A stretch of DNA of 64,000 bases from Myrica gale (lineage: Eukaryota; Streptophyta; Magnoliopsida; Fagales; Myricaceae): the NCBI GenBank assembly GCA_963930655.1, contig OZ005620.1:15877001-15941000 (forward strand). The letters are read 5' to 3'. The notes beneath the pieces were generated by a model, which saw only the letters and a list, made by a program, of their open reading frames with translations, ran no database searches and was not told the DNA's origin. Below are positions 33,605 through 44,399 of this stretch, one piece after another. Positions within the stretch are counted from its first letter, which is position 1, and each line of letters begins with the position of its first letter. The position numbers were made by a program, and so were the translations under genes.

Positions 33605-33884
33605 GGCCAATAGCCTTGGGGGTGGACGTATGCAAGTCTTGGTCGAACCACCTAAAAATTGCGGTGTTATCTCTCTTCCCTACTCTCGTACTTATTTGTT
33701 TTGGACATTATTGCTTTACTATTTATTGTTTATCTTTGGACTTATCATTAAACTTATTCATATCTGCATTTTATTGCTAAACTAAAAGGATATTTTTCAT
33801 ATCTGAATTTTTATTAAAAATGGGTTAAATTTTTTACAAACCCAATTCACCCCCTCTTAGCATTTTGATATTCGGACACACAAA
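33605..33884 (+). mobile_element. 3' part of a Ty1/Copia LTR
   Basis: Contains AGCCTTGGGGGTGGACGTA, GTCGAACCACCTAAAAATT and, near the end, AACCCAATTCACCCCCTCTT, a combination characteristic of the R-U5 end of large plant Copia LTRs. It ends at the junction with unit 5 (CACAAAGAAGGTCAAC). Confidence 0.65.
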
Positions 33885-34227
33885 GAAGGTCAACAATGTA
33901 CTTGAATTGATATGTACACATATTCAATGGAGTGGTGTTTGATGTGGCATTGGAAAGCCCAAAAAAAGATGTCAAAAGTCTGTCGGATTGATGCCAGGTG
34001 GGGTCTTCGATAGCCCGATAGATGATTTCAAAAGTTCATCAGATTAATGCTAGACAACACGTTAGAAAACTTTTGAGAAGATGCAGACAGGGTGCTGGAA
34101 TGCCCTAGAGAAAATGTTGATAGTTTTCCGGAATGATGTCGAACCAGTGCAGATCGCCCAAGAGTAATTTATCACTTGTTCAAGTGAAACGATTTAATAT
34201 GGTTCATTCTTGCGACCTATTCTCATC
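33885..34227 (+). repeat. Upstream module of unit 5, first part
   Basis: Diverged piece of the shared upstream module (around GAAGGTCAACAATGTACTTG). It is cut at 34227 by the Gypsy element and resumes at 39721. Confidence 0.75.
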
Positions 34228-34867
34228 TGATGTAGGGGGATTCGAGTCAGACGATGCCGAGCTGTCAGATTGCTCATTGATGAGGCTGAATTGCCTGGAG
34301 CGGACGGATCAGCGCAAAGATGGCAAGAAATCGTGATTTAGCCTAATTGGGGCGGTTTCCGAGCACGTGTCGGTTTTTTGGCCATAACTTTGGCTACAAA
34401 TGTCCGATTCGCGCCCATGCCCCCAATTCGGAAAGCTCTTTTCGGCTCGCACGTCATAGTCACTTAGCTACGCTCGGTGGACCTAGTTTCGAGCCCTAAA
34501 TCTGCTGTTTTCCTTTTCGAATCTCCATTTTTAGTTAATTTTTGCTATTTATGGTAATTTTCTATTTGTCGATTAGGAAATAATTCTGAACCCGATTTGG
34601 GCCAGATTTTTGGCAATCGTTTTATTTCTTTCCGTATTTCATTTTGGTAAGACTTTTAAGGTTTTGCTATTTTTGGTAAAATTATATGAATGGTTGATTT
34701 TTAGCTATTTTAACCCGGCTTGTGGGTTGTTTTGATTTACTCTCGAATATTGAGAATTTCATTGAATTCCAGAGTGTTCTCTGAATTTTGGGTCGATTTC
34801 TCTTCTTTTCCTTGCAAATTATCTATTATCTTAGCTTGCAGAATAATCTCTATTATGTTCAACGTCA
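34228..34867 (+). repeat. 5' LTR of Gypsy-1
   Basis: 640 bp, begins TGATGTAGGGGG and ends TTCAACGTCA. Matched by the 3' LTR with scattered substitutions. Confidence 0.9.
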
Positions 34868-34869
34868 AT

Positions 34870-34881
34870 TGGTATCAGAGC
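34870..34881 (+). promoter_or_regulatory. Primer-binding site of Gypsy-1
   Basis: TGGTATCAGAGC two bases after the 5' LTR, complementary to the 3' end of initiator Met-tRNA as in many plant LTR elements. Confidence 0.9.
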
Positions 34882-34918
34882 TCAACATCTTCCTGAGGCG
34901 AGACTTTCATCATTATCG

Positions 34919-37900
34919 ATGGCTGGTTGTCGTGGTGGTCGTCGTGGGCAGGTTCCGAATGAGGAAGTTTCGCACTGTGATCTTAACGTTCAGAATGTTA
35001 TGATTGAGGATTTGCAGAGGCAAGTGGCAGAGTAAACCCAGCGCCTGGAGTACCGTGGTCGTGAGAACCATCATGGAGACCTCGGCTTCAGAGTAGACTT
35101 CCCGAGTTTTCTACTACGTTACAAGTCGATGCCTTTATTGATTGGTTGAATGAAGTAGAACAAATTTTCGATTATAAAGTGGTCGATGATCGTGTCAAAG
35201 TGAAATCGGTGGCCATCAAACTCAAGGGTAGAGCTTCTGCGTGGTGGGAGCAGTTGAAACGTTCAAGAGATAGGCAGGGTAAGGTCAAGATCTCTTATTG
35301 GGAGAAGATGAAGATGAAGATGAAGAGCCACTTCCTTCCCTTTGGCTATACTCAAACTCTATTTCAGCGACTTCATTCGTTGAGGCAAGGGATGAGATCA
35401 GTGGAAGATTATATGGAGGAGTTATATCAGTTGATCTCTCGAAATGATCTGACTGAGACAGAAGAGCAGATGGTGGCACGATATTTGGGCAGTTTACGAC
35501 AACCTCTGTAGGATGCTCTCAGTCTTCATTCACTGTGGACGGTTTCTGAAGCCTACCAACGTGCTCTTGCTGTAGAGAAATGGCAGAATAGAAGACCCGT
35601 CATCAGAAACGACCAAAGCAATAGGCCAGCTCGCCCTCAAGAATCTCGTCCTCCCCAGCAGCCACCAAAGGATAATCTTAACTCTACTATTAAGTGTTTT
35701 CGATGTGGTGAATAGGGGCACATAGCGACTCATTGCAGGAAGCCTGCCCGTCAGACGGGCAAAAATCTACTGCTTGAAGAAGGCGTGGAGTACGAGACTG
35801 AGGAGGTTAGAGAGCCAGTGTATGACGAAGAAGAAGATGAGGATATGCTGTATGGAGATGGTCATGAGAATCTGGTCATTCGCGAGATCCTCCTGACTCC
35901 CAGAGGCGATTCTGAAGATGATTGGTTGAGAACCAATATCTTCAACACAACCTGCACCGTGGCCGATAAAGTCTGTAAGATGAGTATTGACAGTGGCAGT
36001 TGCGAGAACGTAGTCTCTGAAGACGCTGTCTAAAAGTTACAGTTGAAGACAGATCGTCACCCCAAGCCATATAAGCTGTCAAGGCTGAATAAGGGCAGTG
36101 AGGTAACAATAGATAGATGATGCTTAGTGTCTCTTGTTGTTGGCAAGAAATATTTTGATAATTCTTGGTGTGATGTGGTGTCCATGGATGCATGTTATAT
36201 ACTGTTAGGCAGACCTTGGCAGTATGATCGAAGTGTGGTACATGACGGACGAAAGAATTCATATTCCCTTAGCATCAAAGGGAAAAAGATTGTGTTGGCA
36301 CCTCGTCGAGAAGGACCCAATCCCACCCCGGTTGTCAATAATAACAATCTGCTTTCTACGTCCAGGTTTTTAGTTGAAGTTGAGCGTGAGAATGTAGTCT
36401 TTGCTTTACTGCCTTGAGGAAATATTGCAACAGGTGAGGTTCCAAAATTACCCACGGAGGTCTAGCAGCTGCTTTTAGGATTCTCTGATTTGATGCCAGA
36501 AGACCTTCCTCCTGGACTGCCGACTATGAAAGATATTCAGTATCAGATTGACCTGATCCCGGGCTCGAGTTTGCCCAATAGACCAGCGTACCACCTCAGC
36601 CCAAAGGGATCTGAAGAGTTGCAGCGATAAGTGGTAGAGTTGCTGGAGAGAGGCTACATCCGTGAGAGCATGAGCCCATGTGTCGTTCTTGCCTTGTTGG
36701 TGCCGAAGAAAGATGGTTCCTGGCGCATGTGAGTAGATAGCAGAGCCTTCAACAGGATTACGATGAAGTACAGATTTCTCATTCCCCGTCTGGACGACAT
36801 GCTTGATCAACTATCCGGTTCTAAGGTCTTCTCCAAAATTGACCTTAAGAGCGGATACCACCAGATCTGAATAAGGCCTGGAGACGAGTGGAAGACGGCG
36901 TTTAAGACGCAGCATGGGTTGTATGAGTGAATGGTCATGCCACTTGGACTGTCCAATGCCCCCAGCACGTTCATGAAATTTATGTATCAGGTTTTACGGC
37001 CTTTTATGGGAAAATTCGTGGTAGTCTACATCGACGATATCCTTATCTATAGCCTTATATGGGGCTCACACTTTGATCACCTCCGTGCCGTTTTTTAGAT
37101 GCTCAGGACGGAGTGTCTGTTTGTTAATAGAAGAAGTGTTCATTCTTCACTACTTCTGTAACTTTTCTGGGTTTTGTTGTGTCTATTGATGGTGTTCATG
37201 CAAATCAGTTGAAGATAGATGCAATCTTGGAGTGGCCCCAGCCAAAGACCTTGCATGATGTCAGGAGTTTCCATGTGTTGGCATCCTTCTACCGCCGCTT
37301 CTTCAGGAATTTCAGCACTCTGATTGCTCCTATCACAGAGTGCCTAAAGGGACGTGATTTCCACTAGTCTGAGGAGGCAGAAGCCAGTTTTCAACTGGTC
37401 AAGAAGAAAATGACAGAGGCACCGGTATTGGCATTCTCTGATTTTGATAAAGTGTTTGAGTTGAACTGTGATACATCTGGAGTTGGCATTGGTGGTGTTC
37501 TAAGTCAGGAAGGGCGGCCCATAGCTTTTTTTAGTGAGAAGCTGTCGGGATCAAAGTAGAATTACTCCACCTACGACCTGGAGTTCTGCGCCATCGTTCA
37601 GTCCTTGAAGCAATGGCATCACTACCTTGTGCAGAAGGAATTCATCATTCTCACTGATCATGAAGCCCTGAAGTACATCAATGGTCAGCACAAGCTGAGC
37701 AGACGACATGCCAAATGGATAGCGTACTTGCAAGAGTTTACCTTTACCCTGAGGCACCTAACAGGGAGCCTGAACCGTGTTGCAGATGCCTTAGTCATTG
37801 CACCTTACTCCTCACTACCATGAGTACCAAAGTCGCCGAATTCGATGCTTTCACTGATTTGTATGCCACATATCCGTCCTTTGGAAAGATCATTCAAGAG

Positions 37901-39188
37901 GTAACCTCTGGTCATCGTCATGATTTTCTTTTGCATAATGGGTATTTGTTTCGTAGGCTACAGTTGTGCATTCCAGATTGTTCACTAAGACAGCAAATTA
38001 TTAGTGAACTTCATAATGAGGGTCACTTCGGGCGAGACAAGACATTGGCCCTTATTGCTTCTGATTACTATTGGCCCAAGTTGACCAGTGACGTGGCTCA
38101 CTTTGTGGAGCGTTTTTTTGTATGCCAAAGGTCCAAGGGTGTCCTCACCAATGTAGGCCTTTACACCCCCTTACCGGTTCCCGAAGCTCCTTGGTTCGAT
38201 GTCAGCATGGACTTCGTGTTGGGCTTACCCCGTACCCAACGGGCCTGTGATTCTATTTTAGTTATGGTTGACAGGTTTTCCAAGATGGTCCACTTTGTCG
38301 CTTGTAGGAAAACCATGAATGCTGCCCAGATAGCCCATCTTTACTTCAGGGAGATTGTGTCTCCATGGTGTTCCTCGATCCATCACTTCAGACCGAGACA
38401 CTAAGTTCATCAGCAATTTTGGAGGAGCTTGAAAGCTGGGAACGAAGTTGAATTTCAACAGCGCTTATCACCCCCAGACGGATGGTCAAACCGAAGTGGT
38501 GAACCGGAGTCTAGGCAATCTATTGAGGTGTTTGGCAGGCACTAAACCCAAGTAGTGGGATTTAGCATTACCTCAAGCAGAATTTGCTTACAACAGGTCA
38601 ACGAGCAGGACCACCGGGATGAGCCCTTTTGAGATCGTCTATGGTCAGAATCCATCGGGTGTACTGGATTTAGCTCCTATTCCACGTGTGGGCCGTTTGC
38701 ATCCTAGGGCCGATGAGTTGGCCCAACATCTTCGTGGCATCCATGAGTAGGTGAAATTGGTCATTCACGAGAGCAATGCCAAATACAAGGCTCGGGCGGA
38801 CAGTCATCGTCGTCAGGTACTTTTTGATGTTGGTGATTTTGTTTTGGCTGTATTAACTGGTGATCGTTTCCCTGTTGGCGAGTATAATAAGCTTAAGGAG
38901 CGGAAGATTGGACCCTGTGAGATATTGCAGAAGATCAATGACAACGCTTACAGATTGCGTCTTCCTAGTCACTTGAAGACTTCTGATGTCTTTAATGTGA
39001 AACACTTGAATCCTTGTTTTGCTGATTCTATTGATACTGCTGTGAACTCGAGGACAAGTTCTTTTTAACCCGGGGTGACTGATGCAGGGGGATCCGAGTC
39101 AGACGATGCCGAGCTGTCAGATTGCTCATTGATGGCGCTGAATTACCTGGAGCGGGCAGATCAGCGCAAAGATGACAAGAAATCGTGA
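34919..39188 (+). pseudogene. gag-pol remains of Gypsy-1
   Basis: Gag begins at ATG 34919 (MAGCRGGRRGQVPNEE) and shows the capsid motif KGRASAWWEQLKR and a zinc knuckle (CFRCGE, stop, GHIATHC) near 35700-35740. Pol follows: protease (SIDSGSCENVVSEDAV, about 35985-36033), RT with a YIDDILIY block near 37030, RNase H (DHEALKYINGQHKLSRRHAK near 37660), integrase with the zinc-binding and MDFVLGLPRTQRACDS blocks (38000-38400), and a C-terminal NAYRLRLPSHLKTSDVF block. The last codons lie inside the 3' LTR. More than ten in-frame stops and several frameshifts make it inactive. No chromodomain is seen. Confidence 0.92.
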
Positions 39189-39720
39189 TTTAGCCTAATT
39201 GTGGTAGTTTCCGAGCACATGTCGGTTTTTTGGCCATAACTTTGGCTACAAGTGTCCAATTCGCACCCGTGACCCCAATTCGGAAAGCTCTTTTCGGCGC
39301 ACACGTCATAGCCACCGAGCTATGCTCCGTGCACCTCCTTTCGAGCCCTAAATCTGCTGTTTTCCTTTTCGAATCTCCATTTTTAGTTAATTTTTGCTAT
39401 TTATGGTAATTTTCTATGTATCGATTACGAAATAATTATGAACCCAATTTGGGCCAGATTTTTGGCAATGGTTTGATTTATTTCCGTATTTTGTTTTGGT
39501 AAGACTTTTAGGGTTTTGCTATTTTTGATAAAATTCTATGAATGGTCGATTTTCAGCTATTTTAACCCGGCTTGCGGGTTGTTTTGATTCATTCCCGAAT
39601 ATTAAGAATTTCATTGAATTCCATAGTGTTCTCTGAATTTTGGGTTGATTTTCTCTTCTTTTCCTTGCAAATTACCTATTGCCTTAGCCTGCAGAATAAT
39701 CTATATTCTGTTCGACGTCA
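39080..39720 (+). repeat. 3' LTR of Gypsy-1
   Basis: 641 bp, begins TGATGCAGGGGG and ends TTCGACGTCA. Preceded by a short CCGGGGTGAC tract in the polypurine position. Confidence 0.9.
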
Positions 39721-40885
39721 CCATCATTGTTAAAGTCAAGTACGGCGTACATGATTTCTCTTTTCCAATGTGATTCTGAGTGTATGTTTATAAGAGATTA
39801 AGGAGGGTGTATTAATACAATAATAATGGAGGCAAATCTCGAAAAATCAGAGCCCTTGGTAATGACGGTTCTCTAGTGAGTAGGGACTTATGGTAACACC
39901 CAAATAGGGTGGCCACCTCTAATTGTCCCCTTCTACCATTTTTGCTTGGAAAAAATAGTGTAGATGCTTTTTGGATTTTACTATTTTGTAATTGGATAAC
40001 AACTTTTTTTTCTCTCGTAAGAAGGCTTAAGTCTAATCTGGGGCATTACTCAAAAAGTCATATATTTTTAAAAGATCAGTTGATTTGCTGGTTGGCTTCC
40101 AACGGCTCTTCATTTTCTAGAAAAATTCACTTATTTACCTAAATGGGAAACAACATCCAATCGCGAACTATGTGGTCCATGTCATTTTGGGGTACAAAAT
40201 AAATTTATCATTTTTTGCCTTCGAAATATGAAAATTTCTTGGTATATATGCACCTTCTCAAGTAGGATGATTATATTCTGAAGCTGAAATGAGCAAGAAA
40301 TAAGTCGTATGACATGATTTTAATTTGAGGGTCGAATAATGTAAAAATCTTAACATTGTTGCAGTTTTGAAACTAGATGGTTTAAGGTGACGTTCATGAC
40401 AGTTTCAAGTTTGGACACCCGAAATGACATTTGCTTCTTTGTCTAATTGGAGGTGCAAAGATGTGTATTTATCTCCTTACATATGATTTGTATATCATAG
40501 GTTCTAAACCAACCCCAGTTTTTTTCTATACCTTCAAAATAGTTGATTTGACATGATATGTCACCAATCGATCATCCCTCTTCAATCCTTGCGTACGTTG
40601 CAACTAATTGCACCCCTATTAATATATTAACCTTTGACAAAATCCAAAAGGTAATGTAAAAAACTGTTTTACATTTGTAGGACAACCAAAAGGCATGGCT
40701 TTAACATAAAGTCAGCTGTAGGACGGCCAAATATCATAACTTACTACGCACCGCGTCTTAAAGCGAAAATAATAAAGAATTTTTATCATTGTATTATATA
40801 TCTATAAAAATATCGTTGCTAAATTACATGTATCGAATGCAAGGGTACCCAAAGATAAGAAAGTTTTAACAGCGGCAGAGTTGCG
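39721..40885 (+). repeat. Upstream module of unit 5, second part
   Basis: Continues the shared module into copy E. More diverged from units 1-4 and closest to 57990-58631 before copy G. Confidence 0.85.
40803..40811 (+). promoter_or_regulatory. Candidate TATA box of copy E
   Basis: TATAAAAAT 83 bases before the ATG. The identical box stands 83 bases before the copy G start (58549). Copies A, C and D have TTTGTAATAATATCATAG at the equivalent place and no box. Confidence 0.45.
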
Positions 40886-41353
40886 ATGGCTAGGGAACGT
40901 GCTTGCAAAATTATGGTGGTGATGATTGTGCTGGTTATGCTCATTCATATTGAAGCGCAAGCTCAGGATCCAGCTGCCCCAACAAAGGTACAACCGACCT
41001 GGTTGAAACGAAAGGATGAGACTACTTTGTCTTCATATCCTATCCCGGATCGTCGTCATTCCTATGAATTTGATAATATTCAAAGCCCCATTTCAAGTTG
41101 TCTTGAGGGAAAAATTCGAGGTTGTCGACAAAGTTGGCTACTTCACAAGTTTCGATATCCTATCTGTATCATAACATATTTTAAGGAGTGCATCCAGATT
41201 CACGAGCACAAACTCAGCGACCCAATGGTCCTAGACGTTGAATGGTGCTTCGAAGATTGCAAATTGAGAAAGGGACTTGGGCCATTTTCCTTTTGCTTGT
41301 TAGATTGTTATGAAAAGCATTTCAAACAACACTCGGATGTTGTTTACACGTGA
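40886..41353 (+). CDS. Small secreted cysteine-rich protein, copy E
   Basis: 155 codons, the most divergent open copy. Signal peptide as in the family (starts MARERACKIM). The pro-like segment has LKRK instead of SKRK. Cys at 72, 80, 94, 102, 121, 125, 137 and 141, so the Cys6-Cys7 spacing is 11 rather than 13, giving C-x3-C-x11-C-x3-C. Differences from A and D again cluster after Cys3 (ITYFKECIQIHEHKLSD) and after Cys6 (KLRKGLGPFSF), while the central block around RQSWLLHKFRYPIC is unchanged. The final TGG codon has become TGA, removing the WNP tail. The donor consensus follows at 41380. Secretion is predicted; function unknown. Confidence 0.72.
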   Translation: MARERACKIMVVMIVLVMLIHIEAQAQDPAAPTKVQPTWLKRKDETTLSSYPIPDRRHSYEFDNIQSPISSCLEGKIRGCRQSWLLHKFRYPICIITYFKECIQIHEHKLSDPMVLDVEWCFEDCKLRKGLGPFSFCLLDCYEKHFKQHSDVVYT

Positions 41354-42435
41354 AATCCATGATCTCCAATATTGATTTGGTAAGAGTTTCTAACTATTGT
41401 ATCTCTTTAATCTATATATACATATATAGAATGCAACAACAAAAATACAAAATCACTGTACAACACTGTGGGGGTGATCAAAATTACCGTGAGAACCGAA
41501 ATACCGGCTGCCGTAGGCTCACTCTGCCTAGAGTTAGAGCCGCTACCGATACCCAATTTTGGGAAGCCGGATTCGGAATTGAAATTCCGACTGGAACATG
41601 CAGAAATTCTAGCTAGCTCCGCTTGTTTTTTTTTTTTGTTCAAAATTTGATTATCAAATGATATCGTTTTTGCTAGTTCTTAATGTTTAAGTGTTGGCAT
41701 TATATTCCGTAGCAATTGAGTCTTGTAACCATCAAAGTTCTGATAGTTGACGTGCTGAAGTGTCAGTAGTCATTGAAGCAAGTTTCCTTGGAGAAAATCG
41801 ACTGAAGAGAAGATCCAGAGTTTCGAGTCAACTGCTTGATGCGGGTTCAAATGAGTTATTTGAAATATTGCTTTGATTGGGTCTTGTAAGTTATCAAAGG
41901 TTTGCTGTATTCATGGTCACCGATTGTATATGTTGTTCTCTTAGTAGATTAGTTAAGAGACATGACACCCGAGGCGGTTAAAGGTTTGAATTTTGATTTC
42001 GGCATTCGGGTGTGTAAGGGTTACTTTAGTTTAATTGGAGGTGCAAAGATGTTTATTTGACATGATATGTTGTCAATCGGTCATCCCTCTTCAAGCCTTG
42101 CGTACCTTGAAACTAACTGCACCTCATGAATATATTAACCTCTGACAGAATCCAGAAGGTAATCTAAAAAACTGTTTTACAAATGTAGGACAGCCAAAAG
42201 GGATTGATTTAACATAAAGTCAACTGAAGGGTATAGCAAAATAGCATAACTTATAGACATCTCCTCTTAAAGCGAAACTAATAAAGAAAGTTCTAACACT
42301 GGATTATCTGAAATAATATCATTATATAGCTAAATTATCTGTATTCCAAGGGTCTCTAGTAGTGGATTTTACAGTTGATTACTTTTCTAAATTAAACTCC
42401 CAAGATAAGAAAGTTTTAACTGTGGCAGAGTTGCG
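41354..42435 (+). repeat. Downstream tag of unit 5 and upstream module of copy F
   Basis: Carries the conserved tag at 41460-41600 and then, from about 42010, a short upstream module ending CAAGATAAGAAAGTTTTAAC before copy F. Colinear with 59030-60039. No other gene is seen. Confidence 0.75.
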
Positions 42436-42716
42436 ATGGCTTGGGAATGTGCTTGCCAAAATTGTGTGGGTGATGATTGTGCTGTTTATGCTCATTCTTA
42501 TTAAAGCGCAAGCGCATACAAAGCCCCATTTTCTAGTTGTCTGGAAGGAAAAATTGGTCCATTTCGACAAATTTGGCTACTTCACAAGGAGGAATATCTG
42601 CCCTGTATCGTAAGCAATTTTGCGGAGTGCATCTATATTCACAAGAACAACTTCAGCGACTCAATATTTCTAGGCATTGAATGGTGCTTCCAAGATTGGC
42701 TATTGAGAAAGGGTGT
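42436..42716 (+). pseudogene. Small secreted cysteine-rich protein, broken copy F
   Basis: Starts at the family ATG but an extra base after codon 7 (GCTTGCCAAAATT) shifts the frame. About 110 bases covering the pro-like segment are deleted (GCGCATACAAAGCCCC). It has the CCATTTTCTAG change that gives a stop just before Cys1. The region up to Cys6 is recognisable (GIEWCFQDW, with the usual Cys changed to Trp). It breaks off at 42716, where an LTR-like sequence starts. Shares changes with copy H. Confidence 0.85.
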
Positions 42717-43245
42717 GAGGCCCCAACAATAAACAATTAAACTTTTGATTTAAAAACATATCTTAAAATAAATACAGAATAAACATTATTTTAAAATTTC
42801 AATAAATATCTCTTCATTAATAAAACTTAAAAACTCTTTCAGAACACAAAGACAAATCTAAAGATGATTAGACTCTTGCTAGAATTAAACACTTATTTTA
42901 ATAATCAATCAGCTACCCCGCCCACGTGACATCTAATCCTGACTACCGACATGCTCCTAATCAACATCTGGAAATAAGGAAAACAATAGGGGTGAGTTCT
43001 ACAACTCAGTAAGCAAAATAATTATGCTAGTTTGTATCCAATGAGTCACTCTGTAACAGTAAGAGACTGAATATTTAAATTATTTCTAAACTGTTGAAAG
43101 ATGTTTTTGGAAATTTCAACAAAACATATTCATCAACAAAACAGTTTTATCTAAATACCATAATGCTATAGAAAATCAGTTTTATCTATATAAGAAAATC
43201 CCTTTAGCAATAATTGCGGGTCACGTTTACCCCAGTGACAGGGTT
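42717..43245 (+). mobile_element. LTR fragment interrupting copy F
   Basis: Begins TGTGAGGCCCCAAC and includes GGTGAGTTCTACAACTCAGT and GGGTCACGTTTACCCCAGTGA. These match the style of the reverse-strand Gypsy LTR at 50740-50970 (GGTGAGTCCAAATGACTCAG, CAGAGTGACGGGTTAC). It is likely an LTR in reverse orientation relative to its own transcription. The right border is approximate. Confidence 0.5.
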
Positions 43246-43513
43246 GTGCAGTATTCCAGCTCTTGTTCCAGTATTCGATTCCAGTAGGCTCACTCTACCT
43301 TGAATCGGAGCTGGTATTGGTACCCAATTTCGGGGTACAGCTGAAATCGGACTAGGTACCGGAATACCCACTTCCAATTGAGGTCTCCTTGCAAATGACT
43401 AAATCACTCTGCCTCTCATCTTTGTTCGCCCTCAATCCCTCTATCTCTTAGCTATCCTATCTCGCTCTCAGCTTGCTCTCCTATCTTTGGTGGTTGTGGC
43501 ACCGTGGATAATG
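43246..43513 (+). repeat. Downstream tag of unit 6 and start of the 5'-UTR-like stretch
   Basis: Diverged tag (GTAGGCTCACTCTACC, GGTACCCAATTTCGGGG) followed by CTCGCTCTCAGCTTGCTCTCC, related to 24800-24840. It is interrupted by Gypsy-2 and resumes at 49414. Confidence 0.65.
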
Positions 43514-44399
43514 TGATATCGGGATTAACTGGGGAAAGCACGGGACACCTCGTGAGCACCTCGACATTGTTGGAATGAGAGAAATGGACACCTTGGAAAT
43601 AGTAATGGGGACCTTGGGAATAGTATTGGGGACCTCGAAAAGTGATAACCCCGGGATAGAGATACCTCAGATAGATAATGAGACATCGAATTAATGTATG
43701 AGTATCTCGGGATATTTGTGGGACGTCGGGAAGACACTCAGAAACACACGATAGCTCACACACTCGGATAGATAAGCTCACCACCCAAATAGAACATAAA
43801 GGGATACATAAATCACCACCCAATGTAATCCAATACGGGATACAGAGCAATAACTCGTCACCTATTGAAATCCACCGAAGAATAAGAGTTTGTAGAATAA
43901 ATCTTTCTTCAAAGTAGTGTAGGACTCAAGTTGTATAAACACTAAAATCTGTATATCCCTTTCCACGACAAGAGATGAGTATAAAAAGCAAAGCTTGGAA
44001 CAACCCTCCAAGCATGAGTAAATGAAAAATACATCTTCCAAAATATTAATTAGGACTTAGGAAGCATAAAAGACTCTTAGGGAAATGAAAAGACACTTTA
44101 AAAATCCAAAAGAAAAATACAAAAATAGCAAACTTATCCAAACTTCGCAACACCACGTAATGAGCTGCCTGCCTGACTTCCATGGAGTAATTTAACCATA
44201 ATTTCGTCTAGCAAAACTTATCATGGTATGTGGACAGGTCAGAGACATTTAACACCATAACTTCGTCTAGCAAAACTCCAAATTGAAAACTATACTCGTA
44301 GAACTTTCCAACAAGCTATAACTCGAACAAAAACCCTTCGTAAATCATTCCAGAATTTAATTTCAATCTACACCTTTTATGCTGACTACACCTGTGTCG
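43514..44399 (-). repeat. 3' LTR of Gypsy-2
   Basis: 886 bp. Longer than its partner because of an insert at about 44219-44276 that includes 30 bases resembling 44454-44483, which lies outside the LTR. Confidence 0.85.

Larger units (their letters stand above)
34228..39720 (+). mobile_element. Complete but decayed Ty3/Gypsy retrotransposon (Gypsy-1)
   Basis: 5493-bp element with two LTRs, Met-tRNA primer site and gag-pol remains, inserted in unit 5. It is flanked by TCATC (34223-34227) and CCATC (39721-39725), a 5-bp target duplication with one change. The other units show the uninterrupted target (CTATACCCATCATTG). Same family as the element at 60417-64000. Confidence 0.92.

Noticed and set aside
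34919..39188. Endogenous pararetrovirus (Caulimoviridae)
   Set aside because: Presence of integrase and true LTRs with a 5-bp target duplication identifies Ty3/Gypsy elements; no movement protein seen.
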